Shown here: positions 1-7,869 of the stretch, in pieces
How the letters are laid out: each line of letters begins with the position of its first letter
How positions within the stretch are numbered: the stretch's first letter is position 1
DNA from: Trebonia sp963822615
GTDB lineage: Bacteria; Actinomycetota; Actinomycetes; Streptosporangiales; Streptosporangiaceae
NCBI GenBank assembly: GCA_963822615.1
Contig: CAWGIM010000021.1
Span: forward strand, 868,001 to 932,000
Direction of reading: 5' to 3'
Length of the DNA stretch: 64,000 nt
Translations under genes and position numbers: made by a program
The notes under the pieces: generated by a model
The model's database searches: none
Seen by the model: the letters and a program-made list of their open reading frames with translations, nothing else
Told to the model about the DNA's origin: nothing

Positions 1-186
1 AACTCGCCGACGTTCGTGAACGGGCTGCTCGCCCGGATCAAGGCGGAGAAGCCGACCCTGTCCCTCGACCCGGATGCCTCTGCCTTCACCGGGGAGGACG
101 CCGAGTCGGCCGAGGATGACGACGACGACAGCGACCCGTACGCGGACGACGAGGACGAGGTCCCGTCCAGCGGCACCCGCGGGTAG
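1..186 (+). CDS. C-terminal end of an unidentified protein with an acidic tail (5' partial)
   Basis: The frame is open from base 1 to a TAG stop at 184-186, giving the last 61 residues of a protein that starts outside the window. The visible part begins NSPTFVNGLLARIKAEKP, and its last 30 residues are dominated by Asp and Glu, including a run of five Asp. I do not recognise the family. The acidic tail is probably disordered. The stop is followed by a short tandem repeat and a convergent minus-strand gene. Confidence 0.6.
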   Translation, partial: NSPTFVNGLLARIKAEKPTLSLDPDASAFTGEDAESAEDDDDDSDPYADDEDEVPSSGTRG

Positions 187-228
187 CAGCGCCAGCCGGG
201 CCGCGCTCGCCGCGGCCCGGCTGAGGCC

Positions 229-292
229 CTGTCCTCAGGCGGCGCTGTCCTCAGGCGGCGCTGCCCTCAGGCGGCGCTGTCCTCAGACGGCG
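229..292. repeat. four tandem copies of a 16-bp unit
   Basis: The unit CTGTCCTCAGGCGGCG is repeated four times with one or two substitutions, between the end of the first gene and the end of the convergent membrane-protein gene. The last copy overlaps that gene's final codons (its stop is at 283-285), so the repeat may have set the present C-terminus. Confidence 0.8.
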
Positions 293-963
293 GAGAAGCG
301 CAGCCGCAGGCCCTGGCGGCGGACGACGGCGAAGAACCACAGCGCGCAGATGGCCGCGCCGACCGCCGTGAGGCCCACCGTTACCACCGAGGACAGCAGC
401 AGGAAGAGCTGGTAGGGCTCGGTGACCATCATGACCCCGAGGCCCAGCGTGGCCAGCAGGAACAGGCCGGCCCAGAGCCAGGTGGCACCCTGGAAGAAGC
501 GGTGCAGCCCGGGGTGCGGCGCCTTGAGCGCCACCACCTCCGCCGCTAGCTGCGCCACCAGCGGCTTGCGGGTGGGCGCGGTGCGCGCGAACATCACGCA
601 CATCGCCAGGTTGCCGAGCGGGAACTGGAACTCGAACATCCACACGTAGCCGGTGCTGATCGCGACCACCGTCTGCACCGTGAGGACCAGCGCGGAAATC
701 GTCAGCAGCGAGGTGACCGACCCGGTCAGCAGCTTGCGCGCCACGATCAGCAGCCACACCACCCCGGTGCCGGCCAGCAGGCCGGCGTCCGGGCTAACCA
801 GGTCGGTAACAACGACGTAGGTACCGAAGGGCAACCCGACGGACTCGGCCATGCTCCACATCGACGTCCAGATGAGGCGCCGGGGGTGCGGGAGGTCCAG
901 GTGCTCGGTGGCGGCTGGCATGCGGTTGAGCATACGGGCCGGCGATGTCTCAGGTGTGGTCAT
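283..963 (-). CDS. multi-pass membrane protein, VC0807-like, function unknown
   Basis: The 226-residue protein has several hydrophobic segments (about residues 45-75, 82-104, 160-185 and 188-215) separated by basic loops, so it is an integral membrane protein. Size and pattern resemble the VC0807/DUF3159-type families, but no catalytic motif is visible. I chose the ATG at 963 (MTTPETSP). The frame stays open to an ATG at 1071, but that extra 36-residue segment is unusually basic and looks like leader sequence. Neither start has a clear ribosome binding site. It converges on the preceding gene, and its upstream region is shared with the divergent methyltransferase gene. Confidence 0.6.
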   Translation of the reverse strand: MTTPETSPARMLNRMPAATEHLDLPHPRRLIWTSMWSMAESVGLPFGTYVVVTDLVSPDAGLLAGTGVVWLLIVARKLLTGSVTSLLTISALVLTVQTVVAISTGYVWMFEFQFPLGNLAMCVMFARTAPTRKPLVAQLAAEVVALKAPHPGLHRFFQGATWLWAGLFLLATLGLGVMMVTEPYQLFLLLSSVVTVGLTAVGAAICALWFFAVVRRQGLRLRFSAV

Positions 964-1135
964 TCGCCGATAGCGGCGTGTCGCTTTAGTCCGCTTGGCG
1001 CTACCCACGGTTGTGGTCTTCACGATGATAAGAACGGGACCAGCAGGTTCCCGGTTCAGCCCCTTATCCACAGTCGGTTATGTAACAAATACGTAAGGTG
1101 GCTATGGTTCGCTTCCCGGCCGCCGGCCTGGCCGC

Positions 1136-1188
1136 ACGGCTGTGCCGTCCGGTACGGCTGTGCTGTCCGGTACGGCTGTGCCGTCCGC
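1136..1188. repeat. three tandem copies of an 18-bp unit
   Basis: ACGGCTGTGCCGTCCGGT is repeated three times with small changes in the gap between the divergent membrane-protein and methyltransferase genes. Each unit contains a small ACGGC/GCCGT dyad. No gene or promoter is evident within it. Confidence 0.75.
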
Positions 1189-1261
1189 GAGCGTGCGGCG
1201 GGCCGCACTACAGTGAGACTGCACAGCCAGACTGCATGGTCAACCTGGGGAGTAGTTGAAA

Positions 1262-2091
1262 GTGACCGCAGAGGTTCCAGCGAGGGCGGTGCCAGGCACG
1301 CGCGGCCCCGACGCGATGAGCAGGCGCGACGGCGGGCGGTCGTCGCTGGTCTGGGACGTGCTGGCCCGGGTCATCGCCGAGCGGGCGGCCGCCACCGGCC
1401 GGACCGCGCTCGACATCGTTGACGTGGGCGCCGGGACCGGCGGCTTCGCGGTCAGCCTGGCCGGCCGCGGGCACCGGGTGACCGTGGTTGACCCGAGTCC
1501 GGACGCGCTCGCCGCCGCCCGCTGGCGGGCGGCCGAGGCGGGCGTCACGCTGACCGAGGTGCAGGGCGAGGCGACTGACCTGCCCGCGCTGCTCGGCCAG
1601 CCCGCCGCGGGGGACCGCACTGACCTGGTGCACGGGGCTGACCTGGTGATCTGCCACAGCGTGCTGGAGTACGTGGACTCGCCGTCGGCCGCGCTGGCGG
1701 CCGTCGCCCGGGTGCTGCGGCCCGGCGGGACGGTCAGCGTGGTCGCCGCCAACAGCGTGGCGGCGGTGCTGCAGCGCGCGCTGGCCGGGAAGTACGCCGA
1801 GGCGCGGGCCCTGCTCCCCGGCGGTCCCGCGGCCGGGGAGGCGCCGGGGTCGGCCCCCTCGGTCAGCCCGGCCGCCCGGCGGTTCACCCTGCCCGAGCTG
1901 ACCGCGCTGATCGAGGGGCCGGCCTGCGGCCAGGCGACGCGCACGGCATCCGGGTGTTCGCCAGCCTGCTGCCGGGGGCCGCCGCCGACCCGGCCGCCGC
2001 CGAGGCGCTGCGGGAGCTTGAAGAGGCCGCCGCCAGTTGCCCGCCGCTGCGCGACATCGCCGCCCGGTTGCACGTCCTCGGCCACGGTTAG
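1262..2091 (+). pseudogene. SAM-dependent methyltransferase, frame broken near 1915
   Basis: The N-terminal two thirds is a class I Rossmann methyltransferase. It has motif I (VDVGAGTGGF), an acidic residue after strand 2 (VVDPS), and GADLVICHSVLEYV followed by RVLRPGG. After ALIEG, around the GGGG run at 1915-1918, the frame changes to nonsense rich in Pro, Arg and Cys. One base over gives a natural continuation, AGLRPGDAHGIRVFASLLPG, ending at a TAG at 2089-2091. A single lost G therefore explains the break, as either a real frameshift or a sequencing error. The GTG at 1262 has GGGGAG nine bases upstream; the TTG at 1256 is too close to it. The intact protein would have about 276 residues. 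The substrate is unknown. Confidence 0.7.
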
Positions 2092-2171
2092 CCGCCCGGA
2101 GCGTCCCGCTGACCGGCCCTGACCAGCCCGCCCGCCGTCCCGGACAGCCACCCCCGGGTGGCCCCGGGGCG

Positions 2172-2225
2172 CTGCCTTCCGACGTGGCCCTGCCTTCCGA
2201 CGTGGCCCTGCCTTCCGACGGGGCA
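2172..2225. repeat. three tandem copies of an 18-bp unit at the dinB 5' end
   Basis: CTGCCTTCCGACGTGGCC occurs three times in a row, the last copy diverged. In the dinB frame it encodes repeated LPSDVA. Two copies each contain an in-frame GTG (2184 and 2202), so the repeat duplicates the possible start codon. Confidence 0.8.
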
Positions 2226-3473
2226 CTGCCGGACGATGACGGCTGCCGCATCCTGCACGTGGACATGGACGCCTTCTACGCCAGCGTGGAGCTGCGTGAC
2301 CGGCCTGACCTGCGGGGCAAGCCGGTCGTGGTCGGCGGGCTTGGCGCCCGCGGGGTGGTCTTGTCGGCGACCTACGAGGCGCGCGCATTCGGCGTCCGCA
2401 GCGCGATGCCGGTCGGCCGGGCGCGGCGGCTGTGCCCGCAGGCGGTCTTCCTGCCGCCCCGGCACCAGCTCTACGGCGCGGTGTCCCGTGAGGTGATGGC
2501 CGTTTTCCGGTCCGTCACCCCGGAGGTGGAGCCGCTCTCGCTCGACGAGGCGTTCCTCGACGTGTCCGGGGCCAGGCGGCGGCTCGGCTCGCCCCGGGAC
2601 ATCGCCGCGCTCATCCGGCGGCAGGTCCGCCAGCAGCAGTCCATCACCTGCTCGGTCGGGGTAGCGTCGGTCAAGTTCGTGGCGAAGATCGCCTCGGCCC
2701 GCTGCAAGCCCGACGGGCTGCTGGTGGTGCCGGCCGACGGGCTGCTCGAGTTCCTGCACCCGCTTCCGGTGAGCGCCTTGTGGGGGGTGGGCGACCGGGC
2801 CGAGGAGGTGCTCACCCGGCTCGGGCTGCGGACCGTCGGCGACCTGGCCCAGGTGCCCGCGGCCACGCTGCGCCGGGAGCTCGGGGTGGCCGGCGAGCAC
2901 CTGCACGCCCTGGCCTGGGGCCAGGACGAGCGGGCGGTCACCCCGCGGCGGGAAGAGAAGAGCGTCGGGGCCGAGGAGACGTTCCCGGTCGACGTGGACG
3001 ACCCCGAGGTCATCAGGAACGAGCTGCTGCGGCTGTCCGCCCGCACCGCGCAGGCGCTGCGGTCGGCCGGCTGCGTCGCCCGCACCGTGACCGTGAAGCT
3101 CCGGCTGGCCAGCTTCAAGACGCTCACCCGGTCACGGACCCTGGGTGAGCCGACCGACGTGGCCCGGGAGATCTACGCCACCGCCTGTGCGCTGTACGAG
3201 GGCTCGGGGCTTGACCCCCGGGCACGGCTGCGGCTGGTCGGCGTCCGGGCGACCGGGCTGCGCCCCGCGGCCGGCTCCGCGCGGCAGCTCGCGTTCGGTG
3301 ACCGGCCTGGCTGGCGGGAAGCGGAGCAGGCCATGGACCGGATCGACCGGCGTTTCGGCGCTGGCGCGGTCCGGCCGGCCGCACTTTTTAGATCTTCTGA
3401 AGCCAGCCCGGCGGACGCCCCTTCCAAGGCGCGTGATGAGCCTCGTATTCTGGGAAATGAACCAGGTATCTAA
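2184..3473 (+). CDS. dinB: DNA polymerase IV (Y-family translesion polymerase)
   Basis: This low-fidelity polymerase bypasses damaged template bases. The palm motifs are clear: ILHVDMDAFYASVE at the N-terminus (first catalytic Asp) and SLDEAFLDV (catalytic Asp-Glu pair). A helix-hairpin-helix thumb (WGVGDRAEEVLTRLGLRTVGDL) and a little-finger domain follow. The frame stays open to a TTG at 2037, but that would overlap the methyltransferase end and add a basic Pro-rich stretch. The in-frame GTGs at 2184 and 2202, inside an 18-bp repeat, are better starts and leave about 20 residues before the conserved domain. The exact start is uncertain. Length is about 429 residues, normal for the family. 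Confidence 0.9.
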   Translation: MALPSDVALPSDGALPDDDGCRILHVDMDAFYASVELRDRPDLRGKPVVVGGLGARGVVLSATYEARAFGVRSAMPVGRARRLCPQAVFLPPRHQLYGAVSREVMAVFRSVTPEVEPLSLDEAFLDVSGARRRLGSPRDIAALIRRQVRQQQSITCSVGVASVKFVAKIASARCKPDGLLVVPADGLLEFLHPLPVSALWGVGDRAEEVLTRLGLRTVGDLAQVPAATLRRELGVAGEHLHALAWGQDERAVTPRREEKSVGAEETFPVDVDDPEVIRNELLRLSARTAQALRSAGCVARTVTVKLRLASFKTLTRSRTLGEPTDVAREIYATACALYEGSGLDPRARLRLVGVRATGLRPAAGSARQLAFGDRPGWREAEQAMDRIDRRFGAGAVRPAALFRSSEASPADAPSKARDEPRILGNEPGI

Positions 3474-3520
3474 TGTGAGGTGAAAGTCACCCCACCCCCC
3501 GGGTTCCATTGGGAGGCGTC

Positions 3521-3955
3521 GTGCCGCTCTCTGAGCATGAGCAGCGCCAGCTCGAGCAGATCGAGCAGGCGCTCTACAGGGAGGATCGGAGACTAGCGCG
3601 GCTAGTTCGCTCCAGCGATCCCCGCGTGCACTACCGGCGTCGGGTGGCAGAGGCCATTGTCGGCCTGGCTCTTGGTGCGGCCATGATCGCGGCGGGCATC
3701 GTGCTGCCGATCATCGGCCTGGCGGTAGCGGGTTTCGTCGTCATGCTGCTGTGCGGCATCTGGGCGCTGAACAGCTGGCGCCAGATGTCCACGGTCGCGA
3801 TAGCCGCCGCCGCGGGCGCCACCGGGGTCCCGGCCCCGACCGGCCAGCGCCGTTCCCGCCGATCCGGCCGCTCCCGGCGGGCCGGGGCAGCCGGCGGGTC
3901 GTTCGGCGAGCGGCTTGACGAGCGCTGGCGCAGACGCCAGGAGGGGGAGCTCTAG
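3521..3955 (+). CDS. DUF3040 family small membrane protein
   Basis: The 144-residue protein begins PLSEHEQRQLEQIEQALYREDRRLA, the hallmark N-terminus of the actinobacterial DUF3040 family. Two membrane segments follow (about residues 50-72 and 75-92), then a basic Arg/Ser/Gly-rich tail. Its role is unknown; the gene commonly lies between dinB and the dcw cluster in actinomycetes. The GTG at 3521 is chosen because GGGAGG sits four bases upstream, and because it gives the family's usual start. Confidence 0.88.
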   Translation: MPLSEHEQRQLEQIEQALYREDRRLARLVRSSDPRVHYRRRVAEAIVGLALGAAMIAAGIVLPIIGLAVAGFVVMLLCGIWALNSWRQMSTVAIAAAAGATGVPAPTGQRRSRRSGRSRRAGAAGGSFGERLDERWRRRQEGEL

Positions 3956-4122
3956 GCCGCGGCCCCAGGGCGGCACCTAACCCGGCGGCACCTCCCGGCC
4001 GCGCTGCTCCCGCCGCCCCTCCCGCCCCACGCGCTGCTCCCTGGCCGCGCTGCTCGCGCCTTACTCCCGCCCGCCGCGCTGCCGCCGCCTGACTAGCTCA
4101 TAACCTGGGTAAACAGGCAACC

Positions 4123-4791
4123 ATGGCCAGCAGCGTGGTCGCCCGGTGGATACGCCCGCATATCCCGGAAGCCAGCGACGGGATCCTGACCTCGGCCGGC
4201 ATCTGCGAGGGGCTGGCCGGCGCCGGGGCGGGGACCAGGGTGCTGATCGCCGGCGGGCTGGCCGGGCTGATCGCCGGCACCCTGGCCACTGGCGCCATGG
4301 AGTACGGCAAGCTCCGGGCCGAGCGCGATGGGCAGCTAGCCGAGCTCGCGGCTGAGCAGGCCCGGCTGGCCGCCTCGCCCGAGGCCGAGCTTGACGAGCT
4401 GGCCGGCCTTTACGCGGCCCGTGGCCTGTCGCCCGCGCTCGCCCGGCAGGTCGCGGTCGAGCTCACCGCGCACGACGCGCTGGCCGCGCACGCCGAAGCG
4501 GAGTACGGCATCACCCGCTCCTCCCTGGTCTCGCCGTCGCGGGACGCGCTGGCGGTGGGCGCCGCCTTCGCCGCCGGGGCCCTGCTGCCCTGGCTGGCGA
4601 TGGTGCTCATCCCGGGGGAGTCCCGGGGGGCCGCCACCTTCCTGATCGCGGCCGCGGCGCTGGCGCTGACCGGCTGGGTATCGGCCCGGGTAGCCGGGGT
4701 GCACCCGGTCGCCCCGATCCTGCGCACCGCCGCCATCGGCGCGCTGGCCATGCTGGTCACCTACGGCGCAGGCCACCTGCTCACCCACTAA
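4123..4791 (+). CDS. VIT1/CCC1 family membrane protein
   Basis: The 222-residue protein has five predicted membrane segments: two near the N-terminus (about 20-38 and 41-60), then a soluble helical insertion, then three near the C-terminus. The insertion (AELAAEQARLAASPEAELDELAGLYAARGLSPALARQVAVELTAHDALAAHAEAEYGI, residues 71-128) is typical of the VIT/CCC1 group that moves Fe or Mn out of the cytoplasm. Here the N-terminal signature is reduced compared with family members that read DGxVTxFGxV, so the substrate is not certain. No ribosome binding site precedes the ATG at 4123. Confidence 0.72.
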   Translation: MASSVVARWIRPHIPEASDGILTSAGICEGLAGAGAGTRVLIAGGLAGLIAGTLATGAMEYGKLRAERDGQLAELAAEQARLAASPEAELDELAGLYAARGLSPALARQVAVELTAHDALAAHAEAEYGITRSSLVSPSRDALAVGAAFAAGALLPWLAMVLIPGESRGAATFLIAAAALALTGWVSARVAGVHPVAPILRTAAIGALAMLVTYGAGHLLTH

Positions 4792-4810
4792 CCCGCCAGC
4801 CCGCCAGCCC

Positions 4811-4889
4811 ACCCCACCCGCCTCAACCCCACCCCACCCGCCTCAACCCCACCCCACCCGCCTCAACCCCACCCGCCTCACCCACCGAC
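4811..4889. repeat. 20-bp tandem repeat, about four copies
   Basis: ACCCCACCCGCCTCAACCCC is repeated three times exactly and once partially, immediately after the VIT-family gene. It is C-rich on the plus strand and contains no open frame of its own. Confidence 0.8.
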
Positions 4890-5072
4890 CCGCCAGCCCA
4901 CGTCACCCCACCCGGCCCAGCTCCACCCCATCCCGCAGGCTCACCCCTGCCCCCGCCCGAGGCGGTCCTGGTCCAATGCCCCGCACCAAACCCCCAGGAA
5001 GCCGCCCGGCGAGGCGACCGAACGGCGAGATTCCCTCAGGTAGCGGCATTGTTGCGGAACTTTTTTGCACAA

Positions 5073-5110
5073 TGGAAATAATTTGGTGTCATTGCGCCAA
5101 ATTATTTCCA
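5073..5110. repeat. 38-bp palindrome, type I copy A
   Basis: Two perfect 14-base arms (TGGAAATAATTTGG and its complement) flank a 10-base loop, TGTCATTGCG. It lies between convergent genes. The same length, ends and core recur at 33448, 50781 and 63113: GGAAA and TTTCC ends with a GGTG(T)CAT core. It shares the 11-mer TTTGGTGTCAT with the minus strand of the copy at 50781. Possible roles are operator, extragenic palindromic repeat or terminator. Confidence 0.85.
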
Positions 5111-5274
5111 CTTCAAGCCATTGACCTGCTACTACGTGACCAATGTTGCTAGGGTGGCGCCCTAGCGCAGCGAGCGCCCGCCTAACTTCACGGCATTAGG
5201 TCCTGGGCGGCCAGTCGCCGCAACCAGGCGACGAGGCGCGAGCGGAATCCCGGCCGCCCCGCCCCGTTAGCCAC

Positions 5275-7869
5275 TCATGCCCGCCCCGTGAGCCACTCAT
5301 GAACATGCCCTAACTCCGCTGCCCCCCAGCGCGCTGAGCCTCCTCCGCCTCCCGGCCCACCAGAAGCCCCAGAAGCCCCAGAAGCTCCCGGGCCCGCCCG
5401 GAACCGCTGACCGCGGTGCCGGTCGCGCGGCCAGCGGTACCGGTCAGCCGCCGCCGCGAGGCCCGCGACCGCCCGGCCGAGCACCGAGGACGGCAGCAGC
5501 CGGGCCCGCCAGCGGACACCGCGTGGCACCGCCGCCGCGATCGCCCGGCGGGCGACGGTGCTGTCGGCCCGCAGCCGGGAGCCGTCGGCCGGGCCGGGCG
5601 CGTAGCGAGCGCGCTCTTCCGCCAGGGCGATGCGGCCCAGCGCGTCCCGGGCGGGCCCGGCCAGGCTCAGCCGCTGGCCGGCCCGCTCCGCGGCCGCCCG
5701 CGGCGACTCGCTCGGCCGCGCCCCGGCACCGTGATCGAGCAGGTCATCGCGCAGCTCAAGCCACGCCGCGTGCGCCCAGGCGATGTCCCGCGCCCGCAGC
5801 CGGTCGGGAACGCCACGGTCGGGAAAGCCCTGGTCGGGACCACCCCGGTCGGGACCACCCCGGTCATGAACACCCCGCCCGCCCCCGCCGTGCCAGCGCC
5901 GCCGCCTGATCACCCGCCGGGTGACCCAGGGCGCGACCGCGGCGATTACCACCAGCCCGGCCAGCACCAGGCCAAGCACCGCCCACGGGCTGAGCCCGGC
6001 CCTGGCCGCGGTGGTGGAGCCGATCCCGTCGTTGCCGAGGGTGCCGCTCACCCCCGGCGGGAGCTGCCGGCCGGCCGTGCTGCTGGCCGACGGGCTGGGA
6101 CTGACGCTCGGGGCGGCCTGCGCGGGGCTGCTGGCCGACGGGTTGGCCGGGGTCAGCGAGTAGCCGGGGGCCCGCGCGCTGCCCTGCCCGGCGCTGCCGG
6201 ACGGCGTCGGCTCGAACCGCAGCCAGCCGTAGCCCTGGAAGTAGAGTTCCGGCCAGGCGTGCGCGTCGTGGGTGGTGACCAGCCAGCTGTTCCCGCTCTG
6301 GTGGGTGCCCGCGGTGAACCCGACGGCGACCCGGGACGGGATGCCGAGCAGCCGCGCCAGTACCGCCATGGCGTACGCGAACTGCTGGCAGTACCCCTTC
6401 TGGGTGACCGTGAGGAAGTGCTCCAGCCCGGCCGCGTTCACCACGCTGGGCGCGTTAAGGGTGTAGCCGAAGGTGCCGCCGGCCAGCCAGTCCTGCAGCG
6501 CGACGGCCTTCTGGAACGCGGTCTTGGCGCCCGCGGCGGCCGCGACCCTATCGGCTAGCTGGGTCAGCGGGCGGTAGGCGGCGGGCACCGTCAGGTAGTG
6601 GGCGGCGATGTCGGCCGGCGGGGCGGTGACGCTGTTGAGCGACTGGGCCGGCGGGTCAGCCGCCAGGCTGGTCACCGTGTACCTGAGCCCGCCCAGGGGG
6701 ACTCCCGAGTCGAACACCATCAGCGTGGAGCGGTCCGCCCGCAGCGACCCGCCCGCCGAGACGGCGGTGGCCGGGTAGGGCACCGGCAGCGCGTCCAGGC
6801 TGTCGTCGGCGGTGCCGTCCGCGATGACGATGCGGGTGGTCTGGGTGGTGGTGCCGGCCAAGGTGGCGAGGCCGGGCGGCGGGGGGAGCCGGGGGGTGAC
6901 CGCGGCCAGCACCGCGGGCTGCGCGAACAGCTGCCAGCCGGCGCTGTCGGTAAGCTTGTCGAGCGCGTAGATCTGCAGGTAGTCGGGGACCGCGGCGCTC
7001 GTCGTGTAGTCCAGCACCGGCGACGCCTGGGTGGCGTGCAGTTCCGCCGAGACCTGGCTGAGCGGGCTGGGGAAGCCGGCCCCGCCGCCGCCGTGGCCGC
7101 CCGAGCCGCCGATGCCGGGCTGCCCGGCGCCGAACAGCCGGGTGGCGTGCAGCCCGGGGACGGCCAGCGGCAGGCACAGCGCGAGCACGACCGAGGCGAA
7201 CCCGACCCGGCGCCCCGCCGCCGCCAGCGGCCGGGTATCCGGCCTGCCCGGCCCGGCCCCGTCCCGCCCGCCCGCGTCCCGGTGCTCCCAGTCCCTGATC
7301 CGGTCCTGTGCCTCGCTCGACAGCAGGGTCAGGTAGCCGGCCACGGCGGCGCTGAACGCGATGACGGTGCCGATCCAGCCGCGGGCCACGCTGAGCGTGA
7401 ACGGCTCGGTGACCAGCAGCAGCAGCGGCAGCCCGGCCAGCGCGGCGCTGCCGAGCCGGACCGCGATGAGGTCGGTCGCCAGTGCCGCGATCCCGATCCC
7501 GGCCGCTGCCAGCAGCACCATGCCGCGCAGCTGGGGGACTGGCGGCGCGTACCGCGACGCCTCGGTGAAGCCCTGCCCGGCCAGGTGCCACAGCTCGGCC
7601 AGCGAGGCGGGCGTGGGCAGCAGGTGGGCCAGCGACCGGCCGTTGGAGAACGCGAGGTTGAGGTACAGCAGCAGCGCGACCGCGCCGAGGGCGAGGACGG
7701 CGGGCACCGGCAGCCGCCGCAGCCGGGTGGCGGTGCCGGCCAGCGCCACCACCGCGACCGAACCGCAGCCGGCCCAGAACCAGGTCAGGCCGATGAACAC
7801 CGGGTAGAGGGACACGGACGCGAGCACTACGGCCAGTGCCGCGGCCGCCGTCCGCCGGTTGCTAGCCAT
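5275..7869 (-). CDS. membrane-anchored transglutaminase-like protein (TgpA family)
   Basis: The 864-residue protein starts with six to seven membrane segments (about residues 8-225). An extracytoplasmic region follows, with a transglutaminase core at about 440-570. Cys is in KGYCQQFAYAMAVLARLLGIPSRVAVGF and His in THDAHAWPELYF; the third position reads GWLRFEPTP, with Glu where many relatives have Asp. A further membrane helix (about 645-668) and a cytoplasmic DUF4129-like tail follow, with a tandem DRGGPDRGGPDQ stretch near 680-695. It overlaps the DUF58 gene by 8 bp and sits in the common moxR-DUF58-transglutaminase operon. Its in vivo reaction is unknown; TgpA-like proteins are linked to envelope function. 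Confidence 0.88.
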   Translation of the reverse strand: MASNRRTAAAALAVVLASVSLYPVFIGLTWFWAGCGSVAVVALAGTATRLRRLPVPAVLALGAVALLLYLNLAFSNGRSLAHLLPTPASLAELWHLAGQGFTEASRYAPPVPQLRGMVLLAAAGIGIAALATDLIAVRLGSAALAGLPLLLLVTEPFTLSVARGWIGTVIAFSAAVAGYLTLLSSEAQDRIRDWEHRDAGGRDGAGPGRPDTRPLAAAGRRVGFASVVLALCLPLAVPGLHATRLFGAGQPGIGGSGGHGGGGAGFPSPLSQVSAELHATQASPVLDYTTSAAVPDYLQIYALDKLTDSAGWQLFAQPAVLAAVTPRLPPPPGLATLAGTTTQTTRIVIADGTADDSLDALPVPYPATAVSAGGSLRADRSTLMVFDSGVPLGGLRYTVTSLAADPPAQSLNSVTAPPADIAAHYLTVPAAYRPLTQLADRVAAAAGAKTAFQKAVALQDWLAGGTFGYTLNAPSVVNAAGLEHFLTVTQKGYCQQFAYAMAVLARLLGIPSRVAVGFTAGTHQSGNSWLVTTHDAHAWPELYFQGYGWLRFEPTPSGSAGQGSARAPGYSLTPANPSASSPAQAAPSVSPSPSASSTAGRQLPPGVSGTLGNDGIGSTTAARAGLSPWAVLGLVLAGLVVIAAVAPWVTRRVIRRRRWHGGGGRGVHDRGGPDRGGPDQGFPDRGVPDRLRARDIAWAHAAWLELRDDLLDHGAGARPSESPRAAAERAGQRLSLAGPARDALGRIALAEERARYAPGPADGSRLRADSTVARRAIAAAVPRGVRWRARLLPSSVLGRAVAGLAAAADRYRWPRDRHRGQRFRAGPGASGASGASGGPGGGGGSARWGAAELGHVHEWLTGRA

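Larger units (their letters stand above)
4792..5274. other. 483-bp convergent gap with repeats and an AT-rich palindrome
   Basis: This gap separates the convergent VIT and transglutaminase genes. It holds the 20-bp tandem repeat (4811-4889), the AT-rich 38-bp palindrome (5073-5110) and a short hairpin, CTAGGG-5-CCCTAG, at 5149-5165. The stretch 5030-5155 is strikingly AT-rich for this genome. I see no coding frame with family resemblance. Confidence 0.7.

Noticed and set aside
1064..1072. TTATCCACA, a perfect E. coli-type DnaA box
   Set aside because: It is a single box without a cluster, an AT-rich unwinding element or dnaA/dnaN neighbours, so it does not mark an origin.
5121..5154. TTGACC followed by TAGGGT as a possible promoter before the transglutaminase end
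   Set aside because: The spacing of 20 or more bases is wrong and no plus-strand gene follows.
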